Shown: positions 24,441-37,643, counted from the first letter of the stretch. The stretch is DNA of 64,000 nt from Cochliopodium minus (GCA_024220525.1 JAMYWO010000012.1:112604-176603); one strand, 5' to 3'. The notes: generated from the sequence alone by a model not told the origin. A program made the numbers and translations.

Positions 24441-27400
24441 ATGAATAATTTCTTCTTTCAATCAAAAATATATCGTTGTATAAGATGTAGTTTTTGCGCA
24501 TTTTCAGATAAGACGGGAAAAGTATTTTTTGAAGACGATAATGAGAATTTATACAATCCAGAGGAAGATAATTATGATCTTTGTAAAATATGCGCTAGTT
24601 CATGCCTAGAGATATCATTGATCAATTTCCCAATATCTGAGTATAAATCACTTTTGAATCTAATATCAAAAGAATCCAAAAAAAAAGAAGCAGTGATATG
24701 TTATTGTTATTCATGTGCTTGTGTATCCTTTCCAAGAGATGAATATAATCCTTTTCATCTCAAAGATAATAAGCCATCATTTTTGAAAAATCCTCAATTG
24801 ATTGATTCTGAGAATAAAGAGGTGTATATATGGCCACATCTTCACACAAATCAATGCATGGATAAAAACTTTATGATTTTTTTCCCCATCTCCCTTCTAT
24901 TCACCCAAATTCTCAAATTATCCAACAAAGCAGAAAGTGAAAAAGATATATGGCCAATACATAGCATTGTATTTCTACATAATCAATTCAGTAAAACAGA
25001 ATTTTCATATCTTTGTAAATATAAAGAAATCAACGATAAAAATAACAATAATAATGAAATAAAGCTAAATTCCAGTGGAAACAATTTATCTCTCAACAAT
25101 AACACTGACAAAAATTTTGTGGCTCAATTAATTGATTTGGATCTTTATGATCCTGTTTGGAAATCTCTCAACAAGAATGAACTCAACATAAAGCTCAGAG
25201 TTTCTCAAATGCAATCTCTTTGCAACACCAACAAAAGAAAGTTTCATTTTTTCCACGGACTACTCGTAAACTTTTTTTTTTTTTTACTAAATATTAATTT
25301 TAAATTATAAATCAAAATTTATAAATTTAATAAAGTAAAAAAATCAATACAAAATCACAGATCAATTCATAAATTTTACAATTTATATAGTTTTTTGAGT
25401 CAAATTTGTTTAAGAATATAAATTATAAAATAAATGATGTAGTTTTTAAAGAAGAAAGATGAGGGTTATTTTAACACAATTTTATAAATAAGAAAACTAA
25501 ATTTTTCTTGCAAAAAGAACAAATTTGAATCATTCTTTTTTTTGAAGATAATTCAAAAATTTTAACTATTATTATTTTTTTTTATTTTATTATTATTGTT
25601 GTTATTATTATTATTATTATTATTATTTTTTAATATTAATAAAAGAAAACAGAGAGATTGGCTTTCAATAAATACGTGATGATATGGGATCTAGATGCAG
25701 CCAACCTGGGAAACTCGATGATAGACGAACTGATGAGCGGGAACGGAGTGATAGAAAAGGAGAAGATAATAGAGATGGGAAGAGAGTTGGTGGATGCGAT
25801 AGATTCACTTAAAGTACCAAACCCTCCTTTCTTTTATTACTGTTTGTCTCCTTCCAGTGTTTTTTTATCTCCACTAAAACAAGCAGTTAAAAAGGGGGAT
25901 AATCTCAAACAGATGTTTAAAGATGTGCAGAAGCAGGTTCGTCTTTCTCATGTTTTTGATTGGGGTTTGGAGATTTTTGTCAAGAATGATTTTCCTGAGA
26001 AGAGAATGTATTTTGCTCCAGAGTTGTTAGAAAGAAGTGACAAAGTTAATGGTAAATTTACAAAAAATTTTTTTTAAAAAATAAAAATTTTTGAAACAAT
26101 TAAAAATGAAAAATAAGTTACAAAATAAATAAAATTAATCAAAAATTTTTGTTTTAAAAAGTAAATAAATTTTAAATATTAAAATCAAATTTAGAAAATG
26201 AAAAAAAAATTTTTTAAAAAAATTTAATATTTTTAAAAAAAGAAACGGTAGAGACGGATATATATTCAATAGCTTTGTTTTTGTGGAGATGTTTTGATGT
26301 TTTTGTGGAGGTGAGCTCTAAAAGTGAAATGGTGACGCAGAACATCCTCAACAAAAGTTTTGATCCATTAAACATCAAAGACCGTCCTGATCTCACCTCT
26401 TTCAGTTTCTCTCAGCCTCTCATCGATTTTTTCAAGAGATGTTGGCAAATTGATAAAAAAGAAAGATACCACGCCACTGTAACTTTATTTTTTATTTTTT
26501 TAAAATTTCAATAAAATTTTTTTCAATTATTTTTTGATTATTTATTTTTAAATTTTTACATTTTGAACAATTATTTTTTATTTTACTTTTTTTTTTATTT
26601 ATTTTTCAATTAATACTTTTTTTTAATTATTTTTTTTATTATAATTTATTTTTCAAATAATTATTTTTTTTCAATATTATTTTGATTACTTATTTTTATT
26701 TTTTTTATTTTCATTTTTTTAACATTTAGGCAAAAATGAAAGACGACTTATTGGACATATCGATATCATTTTACATAGGTTACTCAGACGAAGCAGTCAC
26801 ATTTTGGAAAAAATGTTTTGCGTCAAAGTTTGAAGTTACTTTCGTCAATTTTTTGTTGGAGTGGGCGAGATACTACAAAAAACAGCCAAACGATTCTGAA
26901 CAGAAAAATCTCCAACGTGTCTTGCCTCCTGTTTTTGATCTTCAGATTTTTGGTGATTTGATAAGCAGAGTTGGTCCTTTTGGTCCCAATTTTTTGGTCA
27001 TTGTTAAAAATCTTTTCAAGAATTCGTAATAAAATCTTATTATTTTTTATATTTTTTATTTTTTATTTTTTGAATTTTTTTTGTTTGTTCATTCATTTTT
27101 TTTTAATTTTTTTTGTTTATTCATTCATTTTTTTAATTTTTATCATTTTTTTTTTTATTTTTTTATTAAAAGGGGATTTATTCCTGACATATCTAATGAG
27201 GTGGCAGAAAAGTATTTGAAGGGACAGCAGGTGGGAACTTTTATTTTGAGATTCAGCCAAAGTCCTGGAACTTATACCCTATCATACATTGGTGATACAA
27301 TCAAACATGTAAAAAAAAATCAAAAATTAAATTGAAAAGTTAAAAATTAAATTAAAAATATAGATTAAAAATTATAAATTAATTTAAATATTTAAAAAAT

Positions 27401-30400
27401 TAAATTAAAAATATAAATTAAAAATTAAAAATTAAAAATATAAAATATAAATTAAAAATTAAATTAAAAATATAAATTAAACTAAAATTTTTATTAAATT
27501 TTTTTTTTGCTATAGTTGAGAATTAGAGTGATTCCTATCAGCTATGAGTATTGGTGTTGGAATACCAGTTTTGAGTCTATTGATGAAATTATCAAAGAAG
27601 GAATAAAAAACAAAAAGAAAATCCTCAAAAACTCCATTTTCACCAAACCTTTCAAATCTTCTGAACTCAAAAAGAAATCTCACTCTCAATTTCTCACTGA
27701 AACAAATGTACTAAATTTTATTTTGTTTCTGGAATATTTTTATTTTTTATTTTTAATATTTTATTTTAATATTTAATATTTTTTTAATGTTGAATATTTA
27801 ATTTTTTTTAATATTTAATATTCATTTTTTTTTTTTTTATTTTTGTCTTTTTAATTAGTATTTGATGGGATCATATGAAGTATCAGATTTCGATATAAAT
27901 TCAAATAATGATAAATTCTCCGTTTTGATTGATCCAAAAAAGAAGAAACTGGAGAGAATTAAGAAGATGGGACACAACATTGTTGCTTCGCATGATAAAG
28001 GACTAGTTATTTTAAACAAAGAAAACGACAAAGTTCAAACTGAAATTCTGACTCAAAAGACTTGTTTTTCAATCACATTAGCTGAAAATATTTCTAATGT
28101 TATTAATTTTGCAGAGGTTAAATTTTTTATGTATTTTTTTTTTTATTTTTTTTATTTTTTTTTTGTTATTTTTTTTTTATTTATTTTATTTTTTATTTTT
28201 TTTTTTGTTTTTTGATTATTTTATTTTTATTTAAAAGGTGGAGTGTTTTGTTTCTACTTTTGATGTTGAAGAGGGAAAAATTTGTTTGTTTGAATCCAAA
28301 ACTGTAAAAATAATTTTTTTAAACAGTATTTTTAAACAATATTTCAATTTTATTTCAAATTATTATTTTAATCTTTAAAAAAAAAAATTTAATTTTTTAT
28401 TAAGGGAAAAATGTTGAGACAAACCAAAATACCAAGCAGTTTTCATGAAGTATGTAAAAGAAGAAGGGAAACACCTTTGTTTAAGAAATTAAGTAATGAA
28501 AGGTTCGAGATAGAGGCAGATTCTTCTTTTGTTATCATCACTGACCAAGAAAATAATTACCATCTTGTTTGGAATTTCTTGATGGACAAATTTGAGATGA
28601 TAGAAGGCAAGCAAAAAGCCTTGGAAATCAACATCATTTCTTCAAATATTCTCATTTTTTATGGAAATGAAACTCAGGGTACTTTTTTTTTCTTTCATTT
28701 AAAAAAATCTTTTTCTTTCAATTAATCAAATCTTTTTCTTTTCTTTATTTCATCAAATCTTTACTTTCTTTTATTAATCAAATCTTTTCCTTTTCTTTTC
28801 TTTTCTTTCTATTAATCAAATCTTTTTCTTTTTTAGATGAAGTGAAAGGGAATAAAATGGAGATTCCTTTTTACGATTTGGTGGTGTATGATAAAAGATT
28901 GAATTTTCAATGTGTAAACAAAAATGAGGGGAGAATTTTCTGGAAAAAGAGATGGGGAGGAGATTTCGACTTGAGTGACCAGTACATTCTCATTGTGGAA
29001 AGAAAAATCATTATTTTTGATTGCAAGAATTTGGCTTCGGAAGTTAAAAATTTGAATGAGGAACATTTTTATTTCCCCTCCTCCATTAATTTGCGTAAAG
29101 GTGTTCAGATCGATTTCAATGGTTCCCTTTTTTTGCAGCAAAAGTTAAATCAGAAGAAGAGTAGTGGTATTCATCGTTTTATTGGAGATGTTCTTGACAT
29201 TGACACTCACTATAAAACTTTGGCTATACAAAGTATTTCTGGTGATGAAATTTTGATCAGAGGTCTTTTTCATCCAAACAAAGAAATTGGTAAAAAAAAA
29301 AGAAATATAAATTTATTTCAGTTTAAATTTAAATTTTTTTATTAAAAAAGGAAAGATTATAAGAAAAGATAAAAAAGAACAACTTGTTTCTTTTCGCTTT
29401 AAGGATGGTATTTCATTAGTCTCTACAAAGTTTGTGATAGAAATGTTCAACATTCAAGGAAATTCATTAAGGACAATAAACATAATGGAACAGTACAAAG
29501 TTTCTCTTCTTTCTCTTTATTTGGATAACCATTATTTTTATGCTTTCGGTACTGGTGCTGTTAAAATTGCTTTAAAGTCTCACCAAGAAGTAAATTGGGA
29601 TACTCTTCGGATCTGTATCTTTGGGAGAGAAAGTTTGATCATTTTTTTATTTAACACAATAATAATATTTTAATTTTTAAATTCTTTTTATTTTTCCTAA
29701 AGAGGTTGGAAAAACAACTATTGCACAAGCTTTATTGAAAGATAAATCAAATTCATCTACTGTAGTTACTCATAATGGAGCTTCATTGACTATCAGTGAG
29801 AAAACAGTCAACGTTCCTACAAGCTTGGCTTCAAAAAATGTAGATACAGTCAAGTTTAAAATTTTGGATTTCTCAGGAAAAAGCAATTTTTTGGAAATAA
29901 TAAATTTGTTTTTGAATAATTCAGGAACTTACTTGATTGTTTTCGATGCAAGCAAAGAACTGAAAGAACTTTCTGACATTTTGGTTTGGCTCAAAGCTTT
30001 GTCTTCTGTTGTCAATATCTTCCCCACTCCTACTGTCATTATTGTTGGGACTCATGCAGAAAATGTCACAGAGACTCAACAAAAAAACATGAGAGAAATA
30101 ATAACAAAACAAAAAAAGAATTTTCCTTTTATTAAAGGAATCTTTTTTGTTAGCGGAACAAAGAAAACTGGTTTTGATGATCTTAAACATTCCATCCTTT
30201 CCAATTCTTTTCCTCTTGGTGTCATTCCTACTCATTTCACTTTATTGTACAAATGTTTCAAGAATCTCAGGAAAAGTTCAAAGTTTTATTTGAGTATTAT
30301 GTCTTTCAAGCAATTGATGAAAGAATCCAAAATAACAGAAGATATCTATTCCAATGCAATCCAATTCTTCAACGATATTGGGGAAATCCTTTATTATCCT

Positions 30401-33400
30401 GATGATCCTATGTTGCACGATATTGTTATCATTGATACTCCTTTCATAGCTAACAAAATGTCCGATCTTCTCAGTGGTTTGAATAATAATAAACTAACCT
30501 CCACCATAACAAAAGAAGAGATAGAGAAAGTTGTTTCACTTCCTTCTGAAAGCGTCAAAACACTCCTCGAGCTTTTTTCCAAATTCGAGCTTGTTTATCA
30601 AAATGATGACCAATTCATCGTTCCTTCTCTCCTCAATGAAACAGAACCTCATTTTTTACCAAAGTTGTCTCCTTTGCAAGCAAGAAAGTATGTGATTCAA
30701 TTTTTACCTGTCGGGTTTTTTAGAAGATTGTTGGCAAGATTGACCATTTTGAAAGAAAAATTAGATTTGGTTGAAATAGTACCTTGGAAAAATGGTGCTT
30801 ATCTTTCTTCTATTAATGGAGAACAAGCTATCATCACATCTGTAACAAATAGTGAATGTGACGTTGAATTAACAATTGTTTCTGGAAACATTTATTATTC
30901 TAACACCAATTCTTCCTCTCCTTCCCCTAAATATACTCCTCGTACTACTTCTACTCCTCCTAATTCTCCGTTTTCTAAAGGAACATCATCTTTGCCAAGC
31001 AATCATTCTCCTTTGTCCAACAGTGGCAATTCTACAGAAGGATTTCGTCAAGTATTTCTTTTAAAATTAAATACTTTTTAATTTCAATAATTTAACTTTA
31101 AATTAAAAAAAAAGACTGTAGGATTGATTGAAAGAAATTCTTCAACAGATATTCTAAAGAAAAGTGTGACTGATTTGGGAGGCATATTTTCTTCCATTTC
31201 TGGAGAGACAGGGAGCTCTAAATACCAAAAAAACTATCCAACCATCAAATTGAGGAAATCAAAATGGGACAATCCTCTTTTATTGTTTGAAATGAATCAA
31301 GAGCAAAAAGAAGATGAAAGATCAGAAGATAATGAAGAACATGATTTGAATGATTTGACCGCTATAAATTTATCTGCAAAATTCATTCAAAAAATCAGTC
31401 ACGAAGTGGAATTTTTGATGAAAAATTTTTACAATAACACTCATACAACCACTAACATCATTTGCAGTAAATGTATCTGCGAAAATAATGATTATTCTAG
31501 TGGATGGAACTTTGGAGAGATTGTCAACAATTTCACGAGTGGTAAGACAGATATCAGTTGTCCGAAAAGAAAACATATCGTGCCTATTTGCTCTGTTGCA
31601 CCTGACATTACTTTTTCTTATTTGCCTCTTCTTGAAAACCTTGAACGTGGAGAAGTTCTTGGAAAAGGAGGTAAAATCTTTTTTTTTAAAACAAAAAAGA
31701 TTTGAAAAAAAAAATTAAATAAAATTTTTTTAAAAAAAAAAAGGTTTCGGTATAGTCTACAAGGGAATTTATGAGGGAAAAGAAGTTGCTATTAAAGAAC
31801 TAAAATTGATGAACAAAGAAGATGAAGTAGAAAAGTTTAGAGATTTTCAGCAAGAAGTTTACATCATGAGTAAGTTAAAACATCCCAACATCGTTTCTCT
31901 CTTTGGTATTACTTTACATCCTTTACAAATGGTTTTGGAGTTTTGTCCTTTGCCTGATTTGCATTCTCTATTGAACAGATCAAATCTCCTCCCTGACCAT
32001 CTTTACACTATCAAACTCAAACTACAATTTATTTTGGATATTGCAAAGGGTATGATGTTTTTGGAAAGCCAAGATCCTCCCATAGCTCACAGAGATTTAA
32101 GAAGTCCAAATGTAAGATCTTTCCTTTTAAATTCAAAACAATAATCAATAAAATACCTTTACATTTCTTTTAAACATTTCTTTTTTTTTTCATTGATTAT
32201 CATTTAGGTTTTCACTATATCATTAGAAGAAAATGCTCCAATAAATGTTAAAGTTGGAGATTTTGGACTTGCTAGATCAATAGGAATAAAATTAAAAGAA
32301 ACTTTAAAAACATGGCAATGGTAAAAATTGATTTTTTTTTTTAAAAATTTAAATAATAAACAAATTTTGAATTTAATTTATTTTAAAAAAGGTTGGCTCC
32401 CGAAATTTTGAAGGGAAACACTTATGATCATACTTCAGATATTTACTCATTTGCTATTGTTGCTTATGAAATCATGACGCGCAAAGAACCTTTCGGAGAG
32501 TTTGGACAATATCAACAAAAATTCACAGAATGGATTGAATTCGTCCCTGGAGAAGATGGAAAAATGGTTCCTACAACCATCAAAGGTGAAAAAACAATTT
32601 GGACAAACTATGGTAAACCTATCATAGCTGATATCATCAACAAACAGTTGAGGTGAATTATTTTTTTATTTTTAACATATTTTTTTAATTGTTTAAAATT
32701 TTTTGTTAAAATATTTTTAATATTTTTTATTTAATTTATCAGACCGACTATACCAGGAGAAACACCACCCGCGTTAGCAAGACTTATTTCTAATTGTTGG
32801 AAGGATAAATCAAACGAAAGACCTACTTTTAAATCTTGTGTTTCACAATTAACTCAAATCCTTTCTTCCCTCGATTCCAATGAAAATGAAATTTTGAATG
32901 AAAACAAAGAGTTGCCTATTTCTGTCTCACAAAATCAAACAAAGCAACTTGAACAACAATTAGAACAAACTTTTTCTAGAATTACTCGCCTCATTAAAAA
33001 TGAAAAGCTTAACAATGGTTCTTATGATTCAATTCAATCTCTCAAACTTCCTTTTTTTATAGAAAACTACCTCATTTCTTTGTCTATTCTTTCTTATCCT
33101 CTTTCTCATTTCGAAAAAGTTGAAAAGATGGAAAGCGAGAAAAAAGAAGAAGAATACACCAAAATATCAAGGTCTCACTGGATAAACATTCTTTTATGGT
33201 TTGAAAAAAACCTCTCAACAATGAAAATAAGCAGAGAAGACAGTGTATCTCTATTGGAACAAGTTTGTGGAAAACCTTGGTAAAAATATAAAGTTTTTAG
33301 ATTTTTTTTGAGTCCTTATTTATTTCTTTTTTTAAATTTAATTTATCTAATCATATTTCTTTAAAAAAAAAAATAAAAAGGTTCAAAGGATTTGTTGAGA

Positions 33401-34476
33401 AAAACGTTTTATCTTCTTTTTTAAAAAATAAAAACGATTGGTTGGTTCGATTTAGTAGCCAAGGTTCATTTGCTATCTCTTTAAGAGATCCTAAAGACAA
33501 CAAAGTGGTGAGTGATCTCATATTCTACAATCCCCAAACCAAGCTTTTCTCAAGAAAAAATGTGAACGTTTCTTTTCTTAGTATTCTCCAAATTGCAGAA
33601 CAAATACTCAACCATTTCAACCAACAAATCTCCAATTCTCTTCCTTCTCTTTCTAGCAGTATGGAAGATGCAAACAAAATTGAAGAAAACAAGAAAAAAA
33701 TTTTGCCCCCTCCTTCCATTAATATCAATGAAAACGAATTAATAAAAGAAAACTATATTTCTCTTCAAAAAGGAAGGGGATTGGAGGATGACGAAGAAGA
33801 TCCATTTGATAACATTCCTGTTTCTTCTTCATACGAATCTAACAGAGTCAATAACCCTTATTTTTGGGAATTGACCAAATCACGATTGGAAGAAGTTGAA
33901 AAGATTAATTATAAAGATTGGAAAGGCTGGAAGGAGATGAACATTGATCTTGAGACACAAAGAAGGCTTGTTTACATTTTTTTGAAAAATTCTCCAAAAG
34001 AATCTGAAAAACAAAACTCTGTTGATGATCAAAAAAATCAGCTTTTGGATTGGTTCAACAAATGTCAAAAAAGTTCTTCTTCAAGTGAAACTGCAAGAAA
34101 AGTGGTATCTCTTGTTTCTTGTTGTTCTTGTTTTCATGCTTTCATTAGTTCGAACAATCTTGCTCCTTTGTTAGATCCCAATTCTTCAACTTATAAATCT
34201 TTGACTCCCAAGTATACTCCTCCCAATTGGATCCTTCGTTTTTCTGCTTCTTCTGGTGGTTTAGCTGTTACTATTTTTGCAAATGCTGTCAAAAACTTTA
34301 TCATTTCAATTCTCCCAAAACAAGATTCTAAAAATGGTTTTTGTTTTAAAATTATCACAAATTCAACTCTTGTAAATCCTGTTGATGAATCTCTTTTTGT
34401 ATCTATTACCAATTTAATCAAAATTTTGAACAACCAAAAAGAGTTAAATTGGACCCCAATTTCTCTTATTCTTTGA
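24441..34476 (+). CDS. Roco (ROC-COR) kinase fused to a pseudokinase and three SH2-type domains
   Basis: Eighteen exons, every junction in phase: 24441-25265, 25655-26051, 26243-26478, 26730-27025, 27173-27308, 27516-27707, 27859-28116, 28238-28303, 28405-28678, 28837-29289, 29351-29632, 29703-31051, 31115-31670, 31744-32111, 32208-32320, 32392-32652, 32743-33279 and 33381-34476; 2564 residues. Domains: Cys-pair N-terminus (CIRCSFC, LCKICASSC, CYCYSCAC); pseudokinase about 250-485 (HRD replaced by YYC at 336-338, DFG by DWG at 377-379, APE kept); helical linker (FWKKCFASKFEVTFVNFL) like Cbl/STAT, then SH2 with GTFILRFS (Arg611); strand-rich middle; ROC P-loop GREKVGKT 1136-1143, DFSG 1194, GTHAE 1254; COR to about 1500; kinase with GKGGFG 1771, AIK Lys1791, HRDLRSPN 1889 and DFG 1914; SH2-like at 2200 (WLVRFSSQGSFAISL, Arg2223) and about 2450-2555 (WILRFSASSGG, Arg2486). 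HRDLRSPN is typical of Roco/LRRK kinases. Joining ROC-COR with SH2 is, as far as I know, not described. Likely role: phosphotyrosine-gated GTPase-kinase signalling (inference). Confidence 0.9.
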
Positions 34477-34673
34477 AAAATAAATAAAATTGTTTAAATT
34501 CAACAAAATTTTTGAAAACTCTTTTGAGTATTCCAACCCACTTTCTTTTGAAAACTCTTCTATAAATATAATCTTAAAGTTTAAGTCTTTTTCTCTTTAA
34601 ATAATCTTGATATAAAGAATGATCTTATTCCCATTTTCTTGATCAGGATTAAGAAAAATAATATAAAAAAAAA

Positions 34674-35800
34674 ATGGTTAAAAATTTATTCACATTTTTT
34701 TTGATAATTCTGCTTATTTCTATCCATCAACTAATTTTCAATCCCATTTCAAACAATAATTTAAAGAATAATGAGAAAATAATGAAAGAGATTGTGGTGG
34801 AAGAAGATAAAAATTCAAAATTTTATAAATTGTTTTGTTTTGTGACTTGTATTCAAAAAGATATTGAAATAATCAAAAATATAAAGAATGGTTGGGGAAG
34901 ATATTGTGATGAATTATTATTTTTTGGAGATTTCAAAGATGAATCTTTGAATGCTATCAATATCACTGAAGAATTAAATTTGGGAAGAAAAGAAACAGAT
35001 TATGATCAAGCAGAAAAAGTATGGATCAGTTGGAGTTTAATGTACAATAAATTTAAAGATGAAAAAAATTCTTTTTTCTTGAAAGGAAATACTGATACCT
35101 TCATTATCATGAGAAATTACATCCCTTTTTTAAACAAATTTGATCCGTACTGCAACAAAATACAATTAATTTAAAAGAAACCTAAAAATTAAAAAAAGAA
35201 AAATCCCTCATTTTATAGGTATACTGATCAAAGAAAGTTATTAAAAGATTAAGATTTACTTTCAAATTTATTAGGAAAAGTATTAGATGAAAAGGATTTT
35301 CCTTTTGTTTTTGGAACCATTACATTGAGTTATACAGCATTGGATATAATGATAAAACAATTCGAATTGGGAGAAGAGGCAGAAGAGGAAGCATGCACAA
35401 GAAGAGTTTTTAAAAATCATACTTTCGCTGATGACAAAGCCATTTCCTCCTGTTTAGATTCTGTCGGTCTTTTTCCTTCTTTCACAAGAGACCATCTCGA
35501 CAGAGAACTATTTATTGTAAAAAACTATTTTCTTTGTTAAAATTAAATAAATTTAAATATTTTTAAATAAAATTAAATATTTTTTAGTTATTTAACACTA
35601 CAATAACGAGAAGTTTAAAAGCTCCTTTTTGGGAAAATATAACATCTCCTTTACCTTTTTTTGGAAAAGGTATTTCTTCCGAGTATGCTTGTGCTTTTCA
35701 GAAAGTTTGCGGAAAATATCAAAAAGAAGAAATTATTTATTTCCAACAAGAATGGTATTTTGAAAGTGAATTGAAACAAAAATTGATTAAAAATTTTTAA
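34674..35800 (+). CDS. C1GALT-like (GT31) glycosyltransferase, possibly a pseudogene
   Basis: Exons 34674-35146, 35219-35516 and 35588-35800 (327 codons). The N-terminus is a type II membrane anchor (NLFTFFLIILLISIHQLIF). Then come FCFVTCIQKDIE, the linker NAINITEELNLGRKETDYDQAEKVW, SFFLKGNTDTFIIM where core 1 beta3-galactosyltransferases have KADDDTYVIM, FVFGTITLSYTALDIM, DDKAISSCLDSVGLFPSFTRDHL (compare LGVYPGDTRD) and a Cys-containing C-terminus. Such enzymes add galactose to GalNAc-Ser/Thr in the Golgi. Two oddities: the metal-binding DDD is NTD, and exon 2 contains an in-frame TAA at 35250-35252 with good homology-like sequence on both sides. Either this copy is dead or the base is wrong. 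TAA is a normal stop elsewhere in the window, so code reassignment is unlikely. Confidence 0.6.
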
Positions 35801-35851
35801 TTGTAATATAAAATATATCTTCTTTCAATAAAAAAATAAAAAAAATTGGAA

Positions 35852-37643
35852 ATGTCTTTGTGGAGAATTTTATTAAGAATAACCAATCACGAAATTAATG
35901 ATAAATTATCGAAAGAAAATCATTCATTTTTCTTTGATTTAAAAGAACCACTTTACAATATAAAGACATATAATCAACTAAAAACAAATATTGAAATAAA
36001 AATCAACGATTCTCAAAAAATTCTCGAGAATATTCAAAATAAATTTCCTGATTTGACAGTTATCAAACAAACCTTAAATAGATACAAGAAAATACATAGA
36101 AATGCTCAACATTTTCTCATTTCAAGTTTTGTCAAATCACAATTACAAAAATTTACCAAAATTCAATTCAAAGAATTTCTCAAATTAATCAAAGATTTGT
36201 TAAATACATGCACTAAAGATAAGATGTAATATTAATTTTATTTATTTTTATTATTTTTATTATTATTTTAATTATTACATTTTAAATTTAAAAAAATTTA
36301 GACTAAAGGCAAAAGAGATTAAAAATTTTTTGGAAATAATAAAGGGGTATTCTTTGTTTTTGAAAGAAATAATGAATAGTTTGGGAAAAGCAAATGAAGA
36401 GTTGATAGGATTGTTGAACATGAGACATTGCATGCCTTATTCCGTCACTTTGTTTTCTTCTTTTTCAAGATTTTACACTTTATTCAAATCTTTAATCTCC
36501 GATTACTTTTCTCCCCTCCATCAATTCTTATCCATCTACTATGACCTCTCCTTCTTCAACCAAAATGATCAATCCTGCACCTCCAATCTCAACATTGATA
36601 ACTTTCAAAATAATTCTCAAAATAATTCTAAAAACAATTCTGTTATTAATAATCTAAATAATTCTAAAAATAACTCTGTTATTAATAATCTTAATAATTC
36701 TAAAAACAATTCAGTTATTAATAATCTTAATAATTCTCAAAATAATTCTGTTATTAATAATCTTAATATTAACTCTGTCAATAATGTAATTAATAACGAA
36801 GAGAAAGAGATAAAACTGAAAATAAGAAGAGGGGAAGTGGGGGTGGAGGGGGAGAAAGGAGAAGGAAAAGGGCTGAGAGGATTTGATGAAATGGAGGGGT
36901 TTGAGGAAATAACAATGGATTCTATTTTTACTTCTCTTTTTTCTCTTCACTTTGAAAACGATTTTCTTTCGCTCCCCTCCATCCTTCCTCCTTTTTCCCA
37001 TTCTAAAAATTCAGTTGAAAAAAATAAAAAACCACAAAAAGTTCCTTTTTCCAATTTAATTTTCAAAATTCCTTCTCACTCCACTCTATACTCTTCTCAC
37101 TCCACCCCTCTTTCCCTCAGCACCCCTCTCTCTTCTTCCCATTCTTCTTTGAATAACCCTTCCCCTCTCAATCTCAACGCAAAACCCAACACAGAAAATA
37201 TCGTTTCTTCTTTAAAAAGTAAAAAAAAGAATTACCTAAAAATGGATACCACCAACATTTCAAATAAAAATAAAGATGTTAAAAACTCAAAAGAGAACAA
37301 AAAAGTTAAAGAAAAAAGAAACTCTCTGGGAGAAAATAATATCCAAAAAAAATTGAAAAATAATATGACCTTCACTCCCCCAAATAATAAAACAACCAAA
37401 TCTCCTGTTGTAAATAACATTTCCACAAACAAAACCAAAAATATAAAAGAAATTTTGAAAAAGAAATCAAAAACAAAAAAAAGAAGCATCAAAGAAGAGA
37501 AAACTCAACAAAATAAAAAACTCAAAAAAGACATTAACCAAACTAAAAATAACACCAACAATACAAACAATCAAAATAATTCCAAAAAGAGTAACACAAA
37601 CAATTCTTCCAATGATATCTTTAAACAATTACTTGGAATATAA
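35852..37643 (+). CDS. Protein with possible Nepro/Rmp1-like N-terminus and basic tail
   Basis: Exons 35852-36225 and 36302-37643 in phase; 571 residues, ATG at 35852. The first 200 residues are helical (MSLWRILLRITNHEI, RYKKIHRNAQHFLISSF, MRHCMPYSVTLFSSFSRFYTLFKSL). The rest is low complexity: a 12-residue NNSKNNSVINNL repeat, Ser/Pro stretches and a Lys-rich tail (KKKSKTKKRSIKEEK). The helical part with a conserved-looking N-H-R segment, followed by a lysine-rich nucleolar-type tail, recalls Nepro (DUF4477) and yeast Rmp1 of RNase MRP. This is a weak, pattern-based suggestion; the safe call is a hypothetical nuclear protein. Its stop lies 33 bp from the stop of the convergent CHMP2 gene. 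Confidence 0.7.
36608..36780 (+). repeat. 36-bp coding tandem repeat
   Basis: About four copies of a 36-bp unit encoding NNSKNNSVINNL, with changes mostly at third codon positions (AATTCTAAAAACAATTCTGT and variants). The synonymous differences show the repeat is kept as protein sequence or is moderately old. Confidence 0.8.

Noticed and set aside
29735-31051. Splitting the giant kinase into a separate Roco gene starting at the ROC domain
   Set aside because: The exon begins inside the P-loop (GREK|VGKT), there is no start codon upstream in frame, and the phase matches the preceding exon, so it belongs to the longer gene.
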